DNA from: Nostocales cyanobacterium LEGE 11386
GTDB lineage: Bacteria > Cyanobacteriota > Cyanobacteriia > Cyanobacteriales > Nostocaceae
Direction: 5' to 3'
NCBI GenBank assembly: GCA_015207155.1
Contig: JADEXK010000001.1
Span: 1-64,000 of the forward strand
DNA: 64,000 bases
Shown here: positions 1 to 7,719 of the stretch, piece after piece
How positions within the stretch are numbered: position 1 is the first letter of the stretch
How the letters are laid out: every line of letters starts with the position of its first letter
Program-made: the position numbers and the translations under genes
Notes under the pieces: model-generated
Told to the model about the DNA's origin: nothing
Database searches by the model: none
What the model saw: only the letters and a program-made list of their open reading frames with translations

Positions 1-12
1 TATAAGAGACAG
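1..12. other. Residual Tn5/Nextera mosaic-end sequence
   Basis: The first 12 bases, TATAAGAGACAG, equal the last 12 bases of the 19-bp Tn5 mosaic end used in Nextera libraries. A perfect 12-mer at exactly position 1, right beside a repeat where assemblies commonly break, points to untrimmed adapter at a contig end rather than native DNA. Confidence 0.8.
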
Positions 13-98
13 GGACAAGGGGACAAGGGGACAAGAGGACAAGAACAAAAATACTCACTCCCTCACTCACTCCCTCACTCCCTCACTCCCCATTCCCT
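13..98. repeat. Short tandem repeats (GGGACAAG and CTCACTCC types)
   Basis: An 8-base unit GGGACAAG is repeated about four times, followed by degenerate CCTCACT/CACTCCCT units. Such arrays are common between genes in Nostoc-type genomes. The array lies just downstream of the minus-strand riboflavin synthase gene. Confidence 0.85.
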
Positions 99-100
99 AC

Positions 101-763
101 TCACAAATACCCATGTTCTGCCAAAAACGCAGGGGTAACCATATCAGTTTTCAGGTGTTGTTTGCCGGGGACAAGAAACTTTTCTACGTATTTGCCAAGA
201 ATGTCCCCTTCTAGATTTACCCAACTGCCAGATACAAGATAGCGGAGATTTGTTTCGGCATAAGTTAAGGGAATTACTGCTACCGTAAATTGAGATAATT
301 CTGGTTCGTATGCGGCTACTGTGAGGCTGATACCATTCACAGCAATACTACCTTTGGGGACAATATACCGCGCGATCGCTTCGGGTGCAGTAAAAGTCAT
401 TTCCCAAGAACTAGCCGTTTGTTCGGCAGCCACTAATTGACCGATACCGTCTACATGGCCCATGACAAAATGACCGCCGACTTTGCCACCTACCCGCAAC
501 GAAGCTTCTAAGTTGACGTATCTTTGTTGTGTTTGCTCATCTCCTAGGGTTGTGCGGCGTAAAGTCTCCGGTGAAGCGGTGGCAATAAACCCATTGTGGA
601 AAATTTCTTCTACTGTTAAACAAACGCCATCTACAGCAACGCTGTCACCGTAAGCCAAATCCTGCATAATGACAACAGACGACTGACTTGCACAAGTAAT
701 TTGCCAAGAATCACCCCCTAAGGGTTTTATCGTTCCTAAGGCTTGAATTAATCCTGTAAACAC
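101..763 (-). CDS. ribE: Riboflavin synthase alpha chain
   Basis: Catalyses dismutation of two 6,7-dimethyl-8-ribityllumazine molecules to riboflavin, the last step of vitamin B2 synthesis in the cytosol. The 220-residue length fits the family. The protein begins with the hallmark MFTGLI, and its two lumazine-binding repeats (about residues 1-97 and 98-195) can be recognised, the second starting near FVMGHVDGIG. GDSVAVDGVCLTV and GSIAVNGISLTV are the matching motifs in the two halves. The start codon is GTG; the MFTG start is so conserved that this choice is safe. The gene stands alone, with no rib operon nearby. The symbol ribE (ribC in some species) follows the alpha-chain convention. Confidence 0.95.
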   Translation of the reverse strand: MFTGLIQALGTIKPLGGDSWQITCASQSSVVIMQDLAYGDSVAVDGVCLTVEEIFHNGFIATASPETLRRTTLGDEQTQQRYVNLEASLRVGGKVGGHFVMGHVDGIGQLVAAEQTASSWEMTFTAPEAIARYIVPKGSIAVNGISLTVAAYEPELSQFTVAVIPLTYAETNLRYLVSGSWVNLEGDILGKYVEKFLVPGKQHLKTDMVTPAFLAEHGYL

Positions 764-1102
764 GGCTTTTTTCTCAAACTAACTCTATTTATTGCCTAAT
801 TTTGCCGGAAATCCACTGTAATTCTCACAATAATGCAGAATCATTTAAGTATAATTTCTGACTGTTCTTATTATAAGGTTCTTAACACATTCGCATCCTT
901 CACAAGGCATACTTGGTTAAGAAGGTTATTGTCTAGGTAGACCACTTTGACTTACTCTGGTGTTCACAACAAGTTCGGAGTTTAATAGAAGCAATTATAG
1001 AGAACAATGCTTATGTTTATTTCCGCCCCCAATCGAACCCGACATAGGGTATTATTTGTTACACAGCGCCCAATCGTTCAAAGGATTGTAGAGGCTTAGC
1101 CA
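764..1102. other. Intergenic region, divergent promoters
   Basis: This 339-base A+T-rich stretch separates the divergent riboflavin synthase and nuclease genes and must hold both promoters. I see no tRNA, FMN riboswitch or strong terminator in it. Confidence 0.5.
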
Positions 1103-1600
1103 ATGATTGAAATGAAAGTCGCTGGCATAGCATTAGATGCCATAACCCGCAGCCCGATTGTACTGTTGAAAGATGCCTCAGATCGGCGCGCTTTGCCCAT
1201 TTATATTGGGCAGGAACAGGCTAGGGCAATTATGGGTGCGCTGGAGAATCAAAAGCCTCCCAGGCCTTTAACCCACGACTTAATTGTGAGTCTTTTAGAG
1301 TCATGTTCGATGATTCTAGAAAAGGTGATAATTCATTCCTTACAGAAGGATACTTTTTATGCAGCCTTAATTGTTCAGCAAGGCGAAATCAAAAAAGAAA
1401 TTGACGCACGTCCCAGCGATGCGATCGCCGTTGCTCTCCGTACTAATGCTCCCATCTGGGTAATGGAAGAAGTTGTTGCGGATGCTTCAATCCCCGTTGA
1501 TCGCGATGCTGATGAAGCAGAACAACAAGCCTTCCGGGAATTTATCTCCAATCTTCGCCCTGAGGATTTGATCAAGCGTTTTGGTAATGGCGACAGCTAG
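1103..1600 (+). CDS. Bifunctional nuclease family protein (DUF151)
   Basis: A 165-residue protein of the DUF151/bifunctional nuclease (BFN) family, which in plants has DNase and RNase activity; the role in cyanobacteria is not established. Conserved family features are seen: the start MIEMKVAGIALD, then SPIVLLKD and LPIYIGQEQARAI (residues about 18-42), and the EIDARPSDAIAVALR motif (about 98-113), which is diagnostic. The tail is acidic and has a short helix. ATG lies 9 bases after a GAGG ribosome-binding site. It is followed by a repeat-filled gap and the aldo/keto reductase gene. Family assignment is firm, function is inferred. Confidence 0.9.
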   Translation: MIEMKVAGIALDAITRSPIVLLKDASDRRALPIYIGQEQARAIMGALENQKPPRPLTHDLIVSLLESCSMILEKVIIHSLQKDTFYAALIVQQGEIKKEIDARPSDAIAVALRTNAPIWVMEEVVADASIPVDRDADEAEQQAFREFISNLRPEDLIKRFGNGDS

Positions 1601-1712
1601 ATGAGTGGGGAGTGGGGGGTAGGCTTCGCCGTAAGCGTCAGCCGTTCGTGAAGCGTCCCGAAGTGTACGGGAGTAGGGAGATGGGGAAAGTAAATTACTC
1701 AGCACTCAGCAC
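1601..1712. repeat. Heptamer repeats enclosing a small palindromic repeat
   Basis: Degenerate GGGAGT(A/G) units flank a G+C-rich insert with short inverted segments (about 1620-1672). This matches the pattern described for Nostoc small dispersed repeats, which are often embedded in tandem heptamers. A second short array (CAGCACT-type, about 1700-1713) follows. Confidence 0.6.
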
Positions 1713-1719
1713 TTAACTT

Positions 1720-2850
1720 ATGCAATACCGACGCTTTGGCAAAACAAACCTACGCCTCTCGGTTTTTTCTTTAGGAACAATGCGCTACTTGGCTGATGCC
1801 GAAAATGCCCAGCAGACAATTGCCAAAGCTTTAGCGCTAGGAATTAATCATTTAGAAACAGCCAGAGGTTACGGTAAAAGTGAGGAGTATCTTGGAGCCG
1901 CTATCAAAGGTGGATTGTCTGTACCCCGTTCCCAGGTTCACATCACCACCAAAATTCCGCCTACAGCTGATGCTGATAGTATGCGTCGGTATATCGATGA
2001 ATCCCTAGAACGATTAAATCTGGATTATCTAGATTGCTTAGGCATTCATGGCTTAAATACTTGGGAGCATCTCAGATGGGTACAAGCCAACAGTGGCTGC
2101 ATGAAGGCTGTTCGGGAAGCTGTTGACGACGGTCGCGTGCAGCACGTTGGTTTTTCCACCCACGGTTCGTTAGATATAATTCTGGCGGCAATCAACTCAG
2201 ATTTTTTTGAATTTGTCAATCTGCATTATTACTATTTCTGGCAACGGAACGCACCAGCGATTCAGCTAGCAGCTGAAAAGGACATGGGCGTTTTTATTAT
2301 TTCTCCATCTGATAAGGGAGGACGCCTCTACACGCCACCCCAAACCTTGAAAGACTTGTGTCAGCCGTTTTCACCCTTAGAGTTAAATTATCGATTTTTA
2401 CTGAGTGATCATCGCATTACTACCTTGAGTGTAGGGGCAGCAGTCCCAGATGAATTAATAGAACCGTTACAAGTTGCTGATAGTAATTATGAGTTAATCC
2501 TAGAGGAAGATTTAGCTTTTCAACGATTAGAAAAACATCAAAAAACTGCTTTAAAAACTGATAAATGTAGCCAGTGTTATGCTTGTTTACCTTGTCCAGA
2601 AAATATCAATATTCCAGAGGTATTGCGGTTAAGAAATCTGGCTGTAGCTTACGATATGACCGACTATGGAAAATATCGTTACGGAATGTTTGAAAATGCT
2701 GGTCACTGGTTTCCTGGAATGAAAGCTAACCGTTGTACAGAATGCGGTGAATGTTTACCTCGATGTCCCGAAAACTTAAATATTCCCGCTTTATTGGATG
2801 ATACTCACGAGCGATTAAATGGGAAAGCTGGTAGAAGATTGTGGGAATAA
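1720..2850 (+). CDS. Aldo/keto reductase with C-terminal ferredoxin-like domain
   Basis: A 376-residue NADPH-dependent aldo/keto reductase fused to an iron-sulfur tail. In the N-terminal barrel the catalytic set can be read: Tyr in ETARGYGKSEE (near residue 51), Lys in HITTKIPP (near 80) and His in CLGIHGLN (near 109). The C-terminal 100 residues hold two four-cysteine groups, CSQCYACLPCP and CTECGECLPRCP, typical of two [4Fe-4S] clusters. Substrate is unknown; the clusters suggest electron transfer rather than simple sugar reduction. The gene is preceded by repeats and seems monocistronic. The family is widespread in cyanobacteria and anaerobes. Confidence 0.93.
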   Translation: MQYRRFGKTNLRLSVFSLGTMRYLADAENAQQTIAKALALGINHLETARGYGKSEEYLGAAIKGGLSVPRSQVHITTKIPPTADADSMRRYIDESLERLNLDYLDCLGIHGLNTWEHLRWVQANSGCMKAVREAVDDGRVQHVGFSTHGSLDIILAAINSDFFEFVNLHYYYFWQRNAPAIQLAAEKDMGVFIISPSDKGGRLYTPPQTLKDLCQPFSPLELNYRFLLSDHRITTLSVGAAVPDELIEPLQVADSNYELILEEDLAFQRLEKHQKTALKTDKCSQCYACLPCPENINIPEVLRLRNLAVAYDMTDYGKYRYGMFENAGHWFPGMKANRCTECGECLPRCPENLNIPALLDDTHERLNGKAGRRLWE

Positions 2851-2920
2851 ATGTATAAATCGTAATTCTTAATTCATAATTATAAAATATAGAAATAAAG
2901 ACATAGCTACCTAAAAAACT

Positions 2921-3523
2921 ATGCAATTAACACAACAGCGATACTACACTCCAGAGGAATATTTAGCGTTAGAGGAAGCTGCTGACTACAAAAGCGAATA
3001 TATCGATGGGCAAATAATACCAATGGCAGGCAGGACAATCAATCATAACCAAATAGCACTCAATTTAAGTACAGAGTTAAATTTTGCTTTCAAAAAGCAA
3101 AGCTACCGAGTTTACATGGGTGACGTTCGTCTATGGATACCCCAAAAGCGTATCTATACTTATCCAGATGTGATGATTCTGGCGGGTGAACCCGAATTTT
3201 TCAACAACCGTCGAGATATAATACTCAATCCACAGGTAATTGTTGAGGTTTTATCAAAATCGACCAAAGGCTATGACCGCGAGAATAAATTTGAGGCTTA
3301 CCGCACAATTGCCACGTTACAAGAATATCTATTAATTGACCAAACCCGGATTTATGTAGAACAATTTTCTAAGACTGGGAAAAAACAATGGTCGCTGCGT
3401 GAGTATGACGAAGAAGATCAGGCGATCGCACTTGCAACTGTACCCTTGGAAATTTCTCTACAAGATTTATATAACAAGGTGCAGTTTGAGCTTGTGGAAT
3501 CCGATGTTGAAGAATGCAGTTGA
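2921..3523 (+). CDS. Uma2 family (DUF820) putative restriction-type endonuclease
   Basis: A 200-residue member of the Uma2/DUF820 family, which has a PD-(D/E)XK nuclease fold and is greatly expanded in cyanobacteria without known function. Family marks: YTPEEYLALEEAADYKSEYIDGQI at the N terminus, DVRLWIP and YPDVMI in the middle, then the core PQVIVEVLSKSTKGYDRENKFEAYR containing the catalytic-type Glu and Lys, and EYLLIDQ. One of three Uma2 genes in this window (others at 46.9 and 50.4 kb). It sits just upstream of the ATPase/Toprim-like pair, but a HIP1 palindrome separates them and they need not be linked. Confidence 0.9.
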   Translation: MQLTQQRYYTPEEYLALEEAADYKSEYIDGQIIPMAGRTINHNQIALNLSTELNFAFKKQSYRVYMGDVRLWIPQKRIYTYPDVMILAGEPEFFNNRRDIILNPQVIVEVLSKSTKGYDRENKFEAYRTIATLQEYLLIDQTRIYVEQFSKTGKKQWSLREYDEEDQAIALATVPLEISLQDLYNKVQFELVESDVEECS

Positions 3524-3528
3524 ATCAG

Positions 3529-3563
3529 GCGATCGCCTACGGCGCTGCGCTCCGCGCGATCGC
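3529..3563. repeat. HIP1-bounded palindromic small dispersed repeat
   Basis: Two perfect GCGATCGC octamers (3529-3536 and 3556-3563) bracket the self-complementary stretch CTACGGCGCTGCGCTCCGC. It begins six bases after the Uma2 stop codon. This has the form of the SDR5 class of Nostoc micro-repeats, which are reported only inside HIP1 sites. As a hairpin it may also end the upstream transcript. Confidence 0.7.
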
Positions 3564-3620
3564 TTGTTTTGCTAGAGTGATAAGTATATTAGCTCTTTGT
3601 TGTCTCTGGCTGAAAAAATT

Positions 3621-4781
3621 ATGTTAAAGAGCGTAAAGATAAAGAATTTTCGAGGTTTCAAATCTTTCGAGCTTCAGCAGCTAGGTAGAATTAATCTGCT
3701 GGTGGGTGAAAATAACAGTGGTAAAACATCCGTATTAGAAGCTATTCAACTTTTATGCTCACGAACTAATCTTGAGCCACTCGGTGAAATAATGATGAAT
3801 CGAGGTGAGTATTTTTGGAATGATAATTTCAATCTCAGAGGAGAAAGTGAACTTGATATTTGTCACTTATTTCATGAACATGAATTTCAGATAGATAGTA
3901 CATTTTCAATTTCAGGAATTAATAATGACCTTAAAGAGGAGTTTTCTATAAGCATAGGTGAACGGAAATCACATATTCATTCTGATTTAAATGAATATGA
4001 TTTGGATGAAGAAGCCAAACAAGAAATTATTGACGATTTATCAAGTGATCTCAAAAGCTTGAATTTTCGAGTTATTTGGCATAGAGAAGAAGAACAAAAA
4101 GAAATTTTAAATTTACCTTTATCAGATGATAATTGTCTAGATTTACAATTTATTAAACGTTCTAGTAGGGACAAAAGAAATAAAGCACCTAGAACTATAT
4201 TTATTAATTCGTCTTCCTTAACTACTGCAAAAATGACAGAATTATTTGAGGAAGTAGTGTTAAATCCCGAAGAAGAATTAGCAACAGAAGCACTGAGAAT
4301 TATTGATAAAAAAATTGAACGTATTGCTCCGGCAAATGTCCAAAAGGCTAGTCAAATGATGAGATTACGTTCTGCTGATTCACATACTGGTTTTTTTGTA
4401 CGTCTTGCTGATAGTAAACAGCGCGTACCAATTGGTAGCATGGGAGATGGTATTTGGCGAATTCTAGGGATTATATTAGCTACTGTGTGCGCTAAAGATG
4501 GATACTTATTTATAGATGAAATTGACACTGGACTCCATTTTACTACCATGTCCAATATGTGGAAAATGATTTGGCAAACAGCCAAAAAATTAAATGTACA
4601 AGTTTTTGCTACTACACATAATAGTGATTGCTGGAGAAGTTTAGCCGATATTGCAGAACAAGAAGATGCAACTGAGGATGGTATTAGAATTCATAGAATT
4701 GAAAAAGGTAAAGAAAGAAGTATAGTGTTTACTGAACCTCAAATCGTCATTGCTGCTGAAAGAGAACTTGAGGTACGTTAA
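3621..4781 (+). CDS. OLD/ABC-type ATPase of a putative two-gene defence module
   Basis: A 386-residue SMC/ABC-like ATPase. The N terminus MLKSVKIKNFRGFKSF followed by Walker A GENNSGKTS (about residues 31-39) is typical of OLD, RecF and AAA_15/AAA_21 proteins. Toward the C terminus come a signature-like SMGDGIWRI, Walker B YLFIDEIDTGLH and a switch His in ATTHNSD. There is no Toprim domain on this protein; the next gene, 3 bases after the stop codon, supplies a Toprim-like partner. A TTG 24 bases upstream could extend the frame, but the ATG start matches the family. The gene is visibly more A+T-rich than its neighbours, suggesting horizontal gain. Function inferred: NTP-driven sensor of an abortive-infection or DNA-processing system. 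Confidence 0.85.
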   Translation: MLKSVKIKNFRGFKSFELQQLGRINLLVGENNSGKTSVLEAIQLLCSRTNLEPLGEIMMNRGEYFWNDNFNLRGESELDICHLFHEHEFQIDSTFSISGINNDLKEEFSISIGERKSHIHSDLNEYDLDEEAKQEIIDDLSSDLKSLNFRVIWHREEEQKEILNLPLSDDNCLDLQFIKRSSRDKRNKAPRTIFINSSSLTTAKMTELFEEVVLNPEEELATEALRIIDKKIERIAPANVQKASQMMRLRSADSHTGFFVRLADSKQRVPIGSMGDGIWRILGIILATVCAKDGYLFIDEIDTGLHFTTMSNMWKMIWQTAKKLNVQVFATTHNSDCWRSLADIAEQEDATEDGIRIHRIEKGKERSIVFTEPQIVIAAERELEVR

Positions 4782-4784
4782 GCA

Positions 4785-5435
4785 ATGGCAAAAAATGATA
4801 ACCCAAAAAAAATGTTAGTTGAAGGTAAAGATGATTTACGAGTAATACCAGAGTTAATTGAAAAAAATGGAATTACTTGGGTTGACAATAAAAAGCAACC
4901 AATTGTATTAATTGAAGAATGTGGAGGTTATGAAAATATCACTTCAGACCTTATATATACAGAATTGCAAACTGGAAGACGTACACATTTAGGTTTGATG
5001 GTAGATGCAGATGATCATCCGTCTTTACGTTGGCAAAGCATCAGAAATGCTTGTTTGCCTAGTATTCCAAATATTCCTGAAGAAATACCACAAACGGGAT
5101 TAATTATGAATATACCAGATGACAAAAAATTTGGTGTCTGGATGATGCCAGATAATATCATACAAGGTATGCTAGAAACCTTTTTAGGTTATATGATTCC
5201 TCAACAGGGAGAATGTCTTTGGCAATATGCTTGTGAAGTAGCAAGGGAGGCGAAAAATCAAGGAGCAACATTCAAAGATTCCTATATTGATAAAGCGGAA
5301 ATTTACACTTGGTTAGCATGGCAAAATGAACCGGGTAGGCAAATACATCAAGCTATCAAATATAATATTTTAAATCCGCAAGATGCAAAGGTACAGGGAT
5401 TTATCACCTGGTTTAAAAATTTGTATGATTTATGA
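4785..5435 (+). CDS. DUF3226 Toprim-like protein, partner of upstream ATPase
   Basis: A 216-residue protein resembling DUF3226. It opens with a Toprim-like signature: Glu in KKMLVEGKDDLRVIPEL (residue about 13) and the acidic LGLMVDADDH (about 69-75), the expected E...DxD metal-binding pattern. The middle GVWMMPDNIIQGMLETFL and a helical C terminus are family features. It starts 3 bases after the ATPase stop codon, so the two are surely co-transcribed. Split ATPase plus Toprim pairs are known from defence systems such as PARIS (AriA/AriB, where AriB carries DUF4435), and the same chemistry is fused in OLD nucleases. The defence role here is inference. It shares the high A+T content of the ATPase gene. 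Confidence 0.8.
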   Translation: MAKNDNPKKMLVEGKDDLRVIPELIEKNGITWVDNKKQPIVLIEECGGYENITSDLIYTELQTGRRTHLGLMVDADDHPSLRWQSIRNACLPSIPNIPEEIPQTGLIMNIPDDKKFGVWMMPDNIIQGMLETFLGYMIPQQGECLWQYACEVAREAKNQGATFKDSYIDKAEIYTWLAWQNEPGRQIHQAIKYNILNPQDAKVQGFITWFKNLYDL

Positions 5436-5524
5436 GTTTGTGATATTTAGAATAAGCGATCGCATAAGCATAATATTTCTCTATTAAAAATGATAAAAAA
5501 GGGGTAAACGTTGAGATACCACTA

Positions 5525-5716
5525 ATGAATACTATCAAGATTCACTTAGTCGTTGGCATTGATAACGTTACCCTATCTGTGTTTTATACCGAGGCTGATT
5601 GCTGGGAATTTCGGTTGATTAGTTCTGGTGGAGCAGTTTTTGGTGAGGGCAAACTTTACTATACGCCTGAAGCAGCCGAAAAAGCGGCGCGAGAGTGGAT
5701 ACAACAAGGCAATTAA
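5525..5716 (+). CDS. Small conserved-type hypothetical protein
   Basis: A 63-residue protein that I do not recognise. It shows alternating strands (IKIHLVVGI, VTLSVFYTE, WEFRLISSGG) and ends with an amphipathic helix rich in Ala and Glu (YYTPEAAEKAAREWIQQGN), a compact alpha/beta layout that looks like a real folded domain. The reading frame is clean, with an ATG start and cyanobacterial codon use. It is followed tail to tail by another small gene. No signal peptide or cysteines of note. Confidence 0.55.
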   Translation: MNTIKIHLVVGIDNVTLSVFYTEADCWEFRLISSGGAVFGEGKLYYTPEAAEKAAREWIQQGN

Positions 5717-5726
5717 ATCAGCCTAA

Positions 5727-5933
5727 TTAATTTCCTGTTTCGGCGAGTGCTTCTAAATGAAACGCCAGATTATTCAGCGCCATTTCAATTTCGGAACTAT
5801 AAGCAATGCTGCGCCATTTTGGGGTAGTTGCATTGTCCATCGCAGTTGTTTCCAGGTATTGAGCAACAACCATGAGTTTTTCGGGATCTGTTCCTGCTGT
5901 TGCCAAATTGTCTAAAAATTCTTGAGGTGTCAT
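5727..5933 (-). CDS. Small hypothetical protein
   Basis: A 68-residue, probably all-helical soluble protein (MTPQEFLDNLATAGTDPEKLMVVAQYL..., ending EMALNNLAFHLEALAETGN). I do not recognise the family. It converges on the preceding small gene with 10 bases between stop codons. No clear Shine-Dalgarno site precedes the ATG, which is usual for small cyanobacterial genes. The amino-acid composition is consistent with a real protein. Confidence 0.5.
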   Translation of the reverse strand: MTPQEFLDNLATAGTDPEKLMVVAQYLETTAMDNATTPKWRSIAYSSEIEMALNNLAFHLEALAETGN

Positions 5934-6005
5934 GGATTAGTATGAGCATTTCAGTGTTGCAATCAGAATAACTACTGCATCACAATAAGTCTGTTCACAA
6001 TACTC

Positions 6006-6812
6006 ATGTTTTCCAGGTCTCTCAGCCTAATGACAAGCGATCGCTCTCAATGTCCTGAACTATGGGATAGTGATCTGTATCAAGATCAGCACGCCTTTGT
6101 CTGGCAATATGGCGAAGATTTGCTGAAATTGCTCAACCCCAAACCAGGAGAATATATTTTGGATCTGGGTTGTGGTACAGGACAACTTACCGAAAAAATT
6201 GCTTTGACTGGCGCTAAAGTTATGGGAATCGATAGCGCACCCGCGATGATTGAAAAGGCTAAACAAAATTATCCTCATATATTATTTGATCTTGCTGATG
6301 CTAGATACTTTCAGGTAGACCAGCCATTAGATGCGGTATTTTCCAACGCGACTTTGCATTGGGTGAAAGAACCAAAAGCTGCGATCGCTTGCGTGTATCA
6401 AGCGCTGAAACCAGGGGGGCGTTTTGTCGCTGAGTTTGGTGGTAAGGGAAATATACAGGCGATAACCCAGGCTTTGTACACTGCTTTAGAAGTGGTTGGT
6501 ATTACCGCAGAACCATTGAATCCTTGGTATTTTCCTAGTATTGGCGAATACTCTACACTGCTAGAACAGCAAGGCTTTGATGTCACTTATGCCATCCTAT
6601 TTGCCCGTCCCACTTCCCTAGCAGAGAAACAAGCAGGTATGGCAAACTGGCTACAAATGTTCGCCAGTACTTTTCTAGCAGGATTATCTGTTGACCAGCA
6701 AACACAAGTCATTCGTCAGGTAGAGCAGTCCCTAAAACCGACACTGTATAGTGAGGGTACTTGGACGGCGGACTATAAAAGACTCCGCATCCTTGCCTTT
6801 AAAGTTGCTTAG
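6006..6812 (+). CDS. Class I SAM-dependent methyltransferase
   Basis: A 268-residue methyltransferase of the trans-aconitate/UbiE-like group. The SAM-binding motif I is ILDLGCGTGQLTEKIA (about residues 50-65), the acidic residue after strand 2 is in VMGIDSAPAMIEKA, and motif II/III regions read DAVFSNATLHWVKEP and ALKPGGRFVAEFGGKGN. The substrate cannot be told from sequence. An alternative ATG lies 24 bases downstream (MTSDRSQ), which would remove a short non-conserved leader. The stop codon TAG is contributed by the first bases of an inserted miniature element, so the natural C terminus may have been slightly changed. Confidence 0.88.
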   Translation: MFSRSLSLMTSDRSQCPELWDSDLYQDQHAFVWQYGEDLLKLLNPKPGEYILDLGCGTGQLTEKIALTGAKVMGIDSAPAMIEKAKQNYPHILFDLADARYFQVDQPLDAVFSNATLHWVKEPKAAIACVYQALKPGGRFVAEFGGKGNIQAITQALYTALEVVGITAEPLNPWYFPSIGEYSTLLEQQGFDVTYAILFARPTSLAEKQAGMANWLQMFASTFLAGLSVDQQTQVIRQVEQSLKPTLYSEGTWTADYKRLRILAFKVA

Positions 6813-6948
6813 GACTTACGCAAAATACTTCTCTAACTCTCATTCCTCCGTGTTACGCCATTTGCTACAACGCGGGGAACCCGCGCAACGCAATGGCTCC
6901 TCTGTGCCTCTGCGGTTTGATTCTTCCGTAACTTGTGCGTAAGTCCTA
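6810..6948. mobile_element. 139-bp miniature inverted-repeat element
   Basis: Perfect 13-bp terminal inverted repeats, TAGGACTTACGCA at 6810-6822 and its complement at 6936-6948, enclose a non-coding core. Inside, at about 6857-6897, sits a hairpin whose centre CGCGGGGAACCCGCG is shared with the two 193-bp elements elsewhere in the window. The left end supplies the methyltransferase stop codon. The TA at each outer edge could be a duplicated TA target, as in IS630/Tc1-type insertions; that part is inference. Confidence 0.8.
6857..6897. repeat. Nested palindromic dispersed repeat, copy 1
   Basis: GCCATTTGC pairs with GCAATGGC at the outer arms and CGCGGG/CCCGCG at the centre, giving a strong 41-base hairpin. 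The same core occurs at 9897-9933 and 23974-24010 inside a different element type, so it moves or is copied independently of its carrier. Confidence 0.75.
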
Positions 6949-7064
6949 TTGCTCACACACAAACAGCAATTATTTAGGTAAATTATTAATATGTTGTAAA
7001 TTGCATTACCCGTAATTTATGAGCGAATTGGAGATTAATCCAAAATCGAAAATGGTATTCGTTT

Positions 7065-7703
7065 ATGCTTAAACACAAACTACCTGGTCGCAAAACATCG
7101 CTCCCCTTACTAAATCACTCAACTAAATTAAATTTCTATCAGGCGAAAAGCTGGGACTCTCGCTTTCTGCTTTTGGGGGTTAGGTCTGTTTTATCTTTTT
7201 TTAAATTCACCTACTTAACTATTAGTCTGAGTACGATTGCGCTTTTACCAGTCTCACGCTCATTAGCAAAAACACCCCCAGTCCCGTCGCCTTCGGATGC
7301 TCCTTTGGAACTGGCCTTATTGAATCAGCCAAATGGTTCTGTGATAACAGCCAATACCATTGACCCAGAAGGATTAACTACACCCAGTTTATGGTGGGAA
7401 AAAGAAAACTCCGAAAATAAGCTGTTGGATAACTGGATCGCATATCCAGTATCCGAGAATGAACCCGCCCGAGTAGATTTAATCGTAAATCAGCAAATTT
7501 GGAGCTTATTAGACTATCTAGACCGCTACGACTTCGTGAATCGCTTGGGTAACAGCGCCAGAACAGATGGGTATAATGTTCGGGTTTTCAATTATCAAAG
7601 AGATCTTTTGGCAACCTACACCTGTAACTTTAATACAAGTCCAGAATCATGCCGCATTCAGATGAATACTCAAAATAGGTTAGGGTTGTTGCGCTCTCTT
7701 TAG
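7065..7703 (+). CDS. Hypothetical protein with hydrophobic N-terminal segment
   Basis: A 212-residue protein of unknown function. The basic N terminus is followed by a hydrophobic segment (about residues 35-68, FLLLGVRSVLSFF and LTISLSTIALLPV) ending at SRSLAKTPP, which looks like an export signal or membrane anchor. The mature part is rich in Trp, Asn and charged residues and has two cysteines (TYTCNFNTSPESCR) that could form a disulfide in the periplasm or lumen. No family recognised. It is convergent with the solute-binding protein gene, with 16 bases between the stop codons. Confidence 0.6.
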   Translation: MLKHKLPGRKTSLPLLNHSTKLNFYQAKSWDSRFLLLGVRSVLSFFKFTYLTISLSTIALLPVSRSLAKTPPVPSPSDAPLELALLNQPNGSVITANTIDPEGLTTPSLWWEKENSENKLLDNWIAYPVSENEPARVDLIVNQQIWSLLDYLDRYDFVNRLGNSARTDGYNVRVFNYQRDLLATYTCNFNTSPESCRIQMNTQNRLGLLRSL

Positions 7704-7719
7704 AAAAATTTCCTCATGC

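Noticed and set aside
1030..1060. tRNA T-arm-like GGGTTCGATT on the minus strand
   Set aside because: The flanking five-base stems do not pair and no acceptor or anticodon arm can be drawn.
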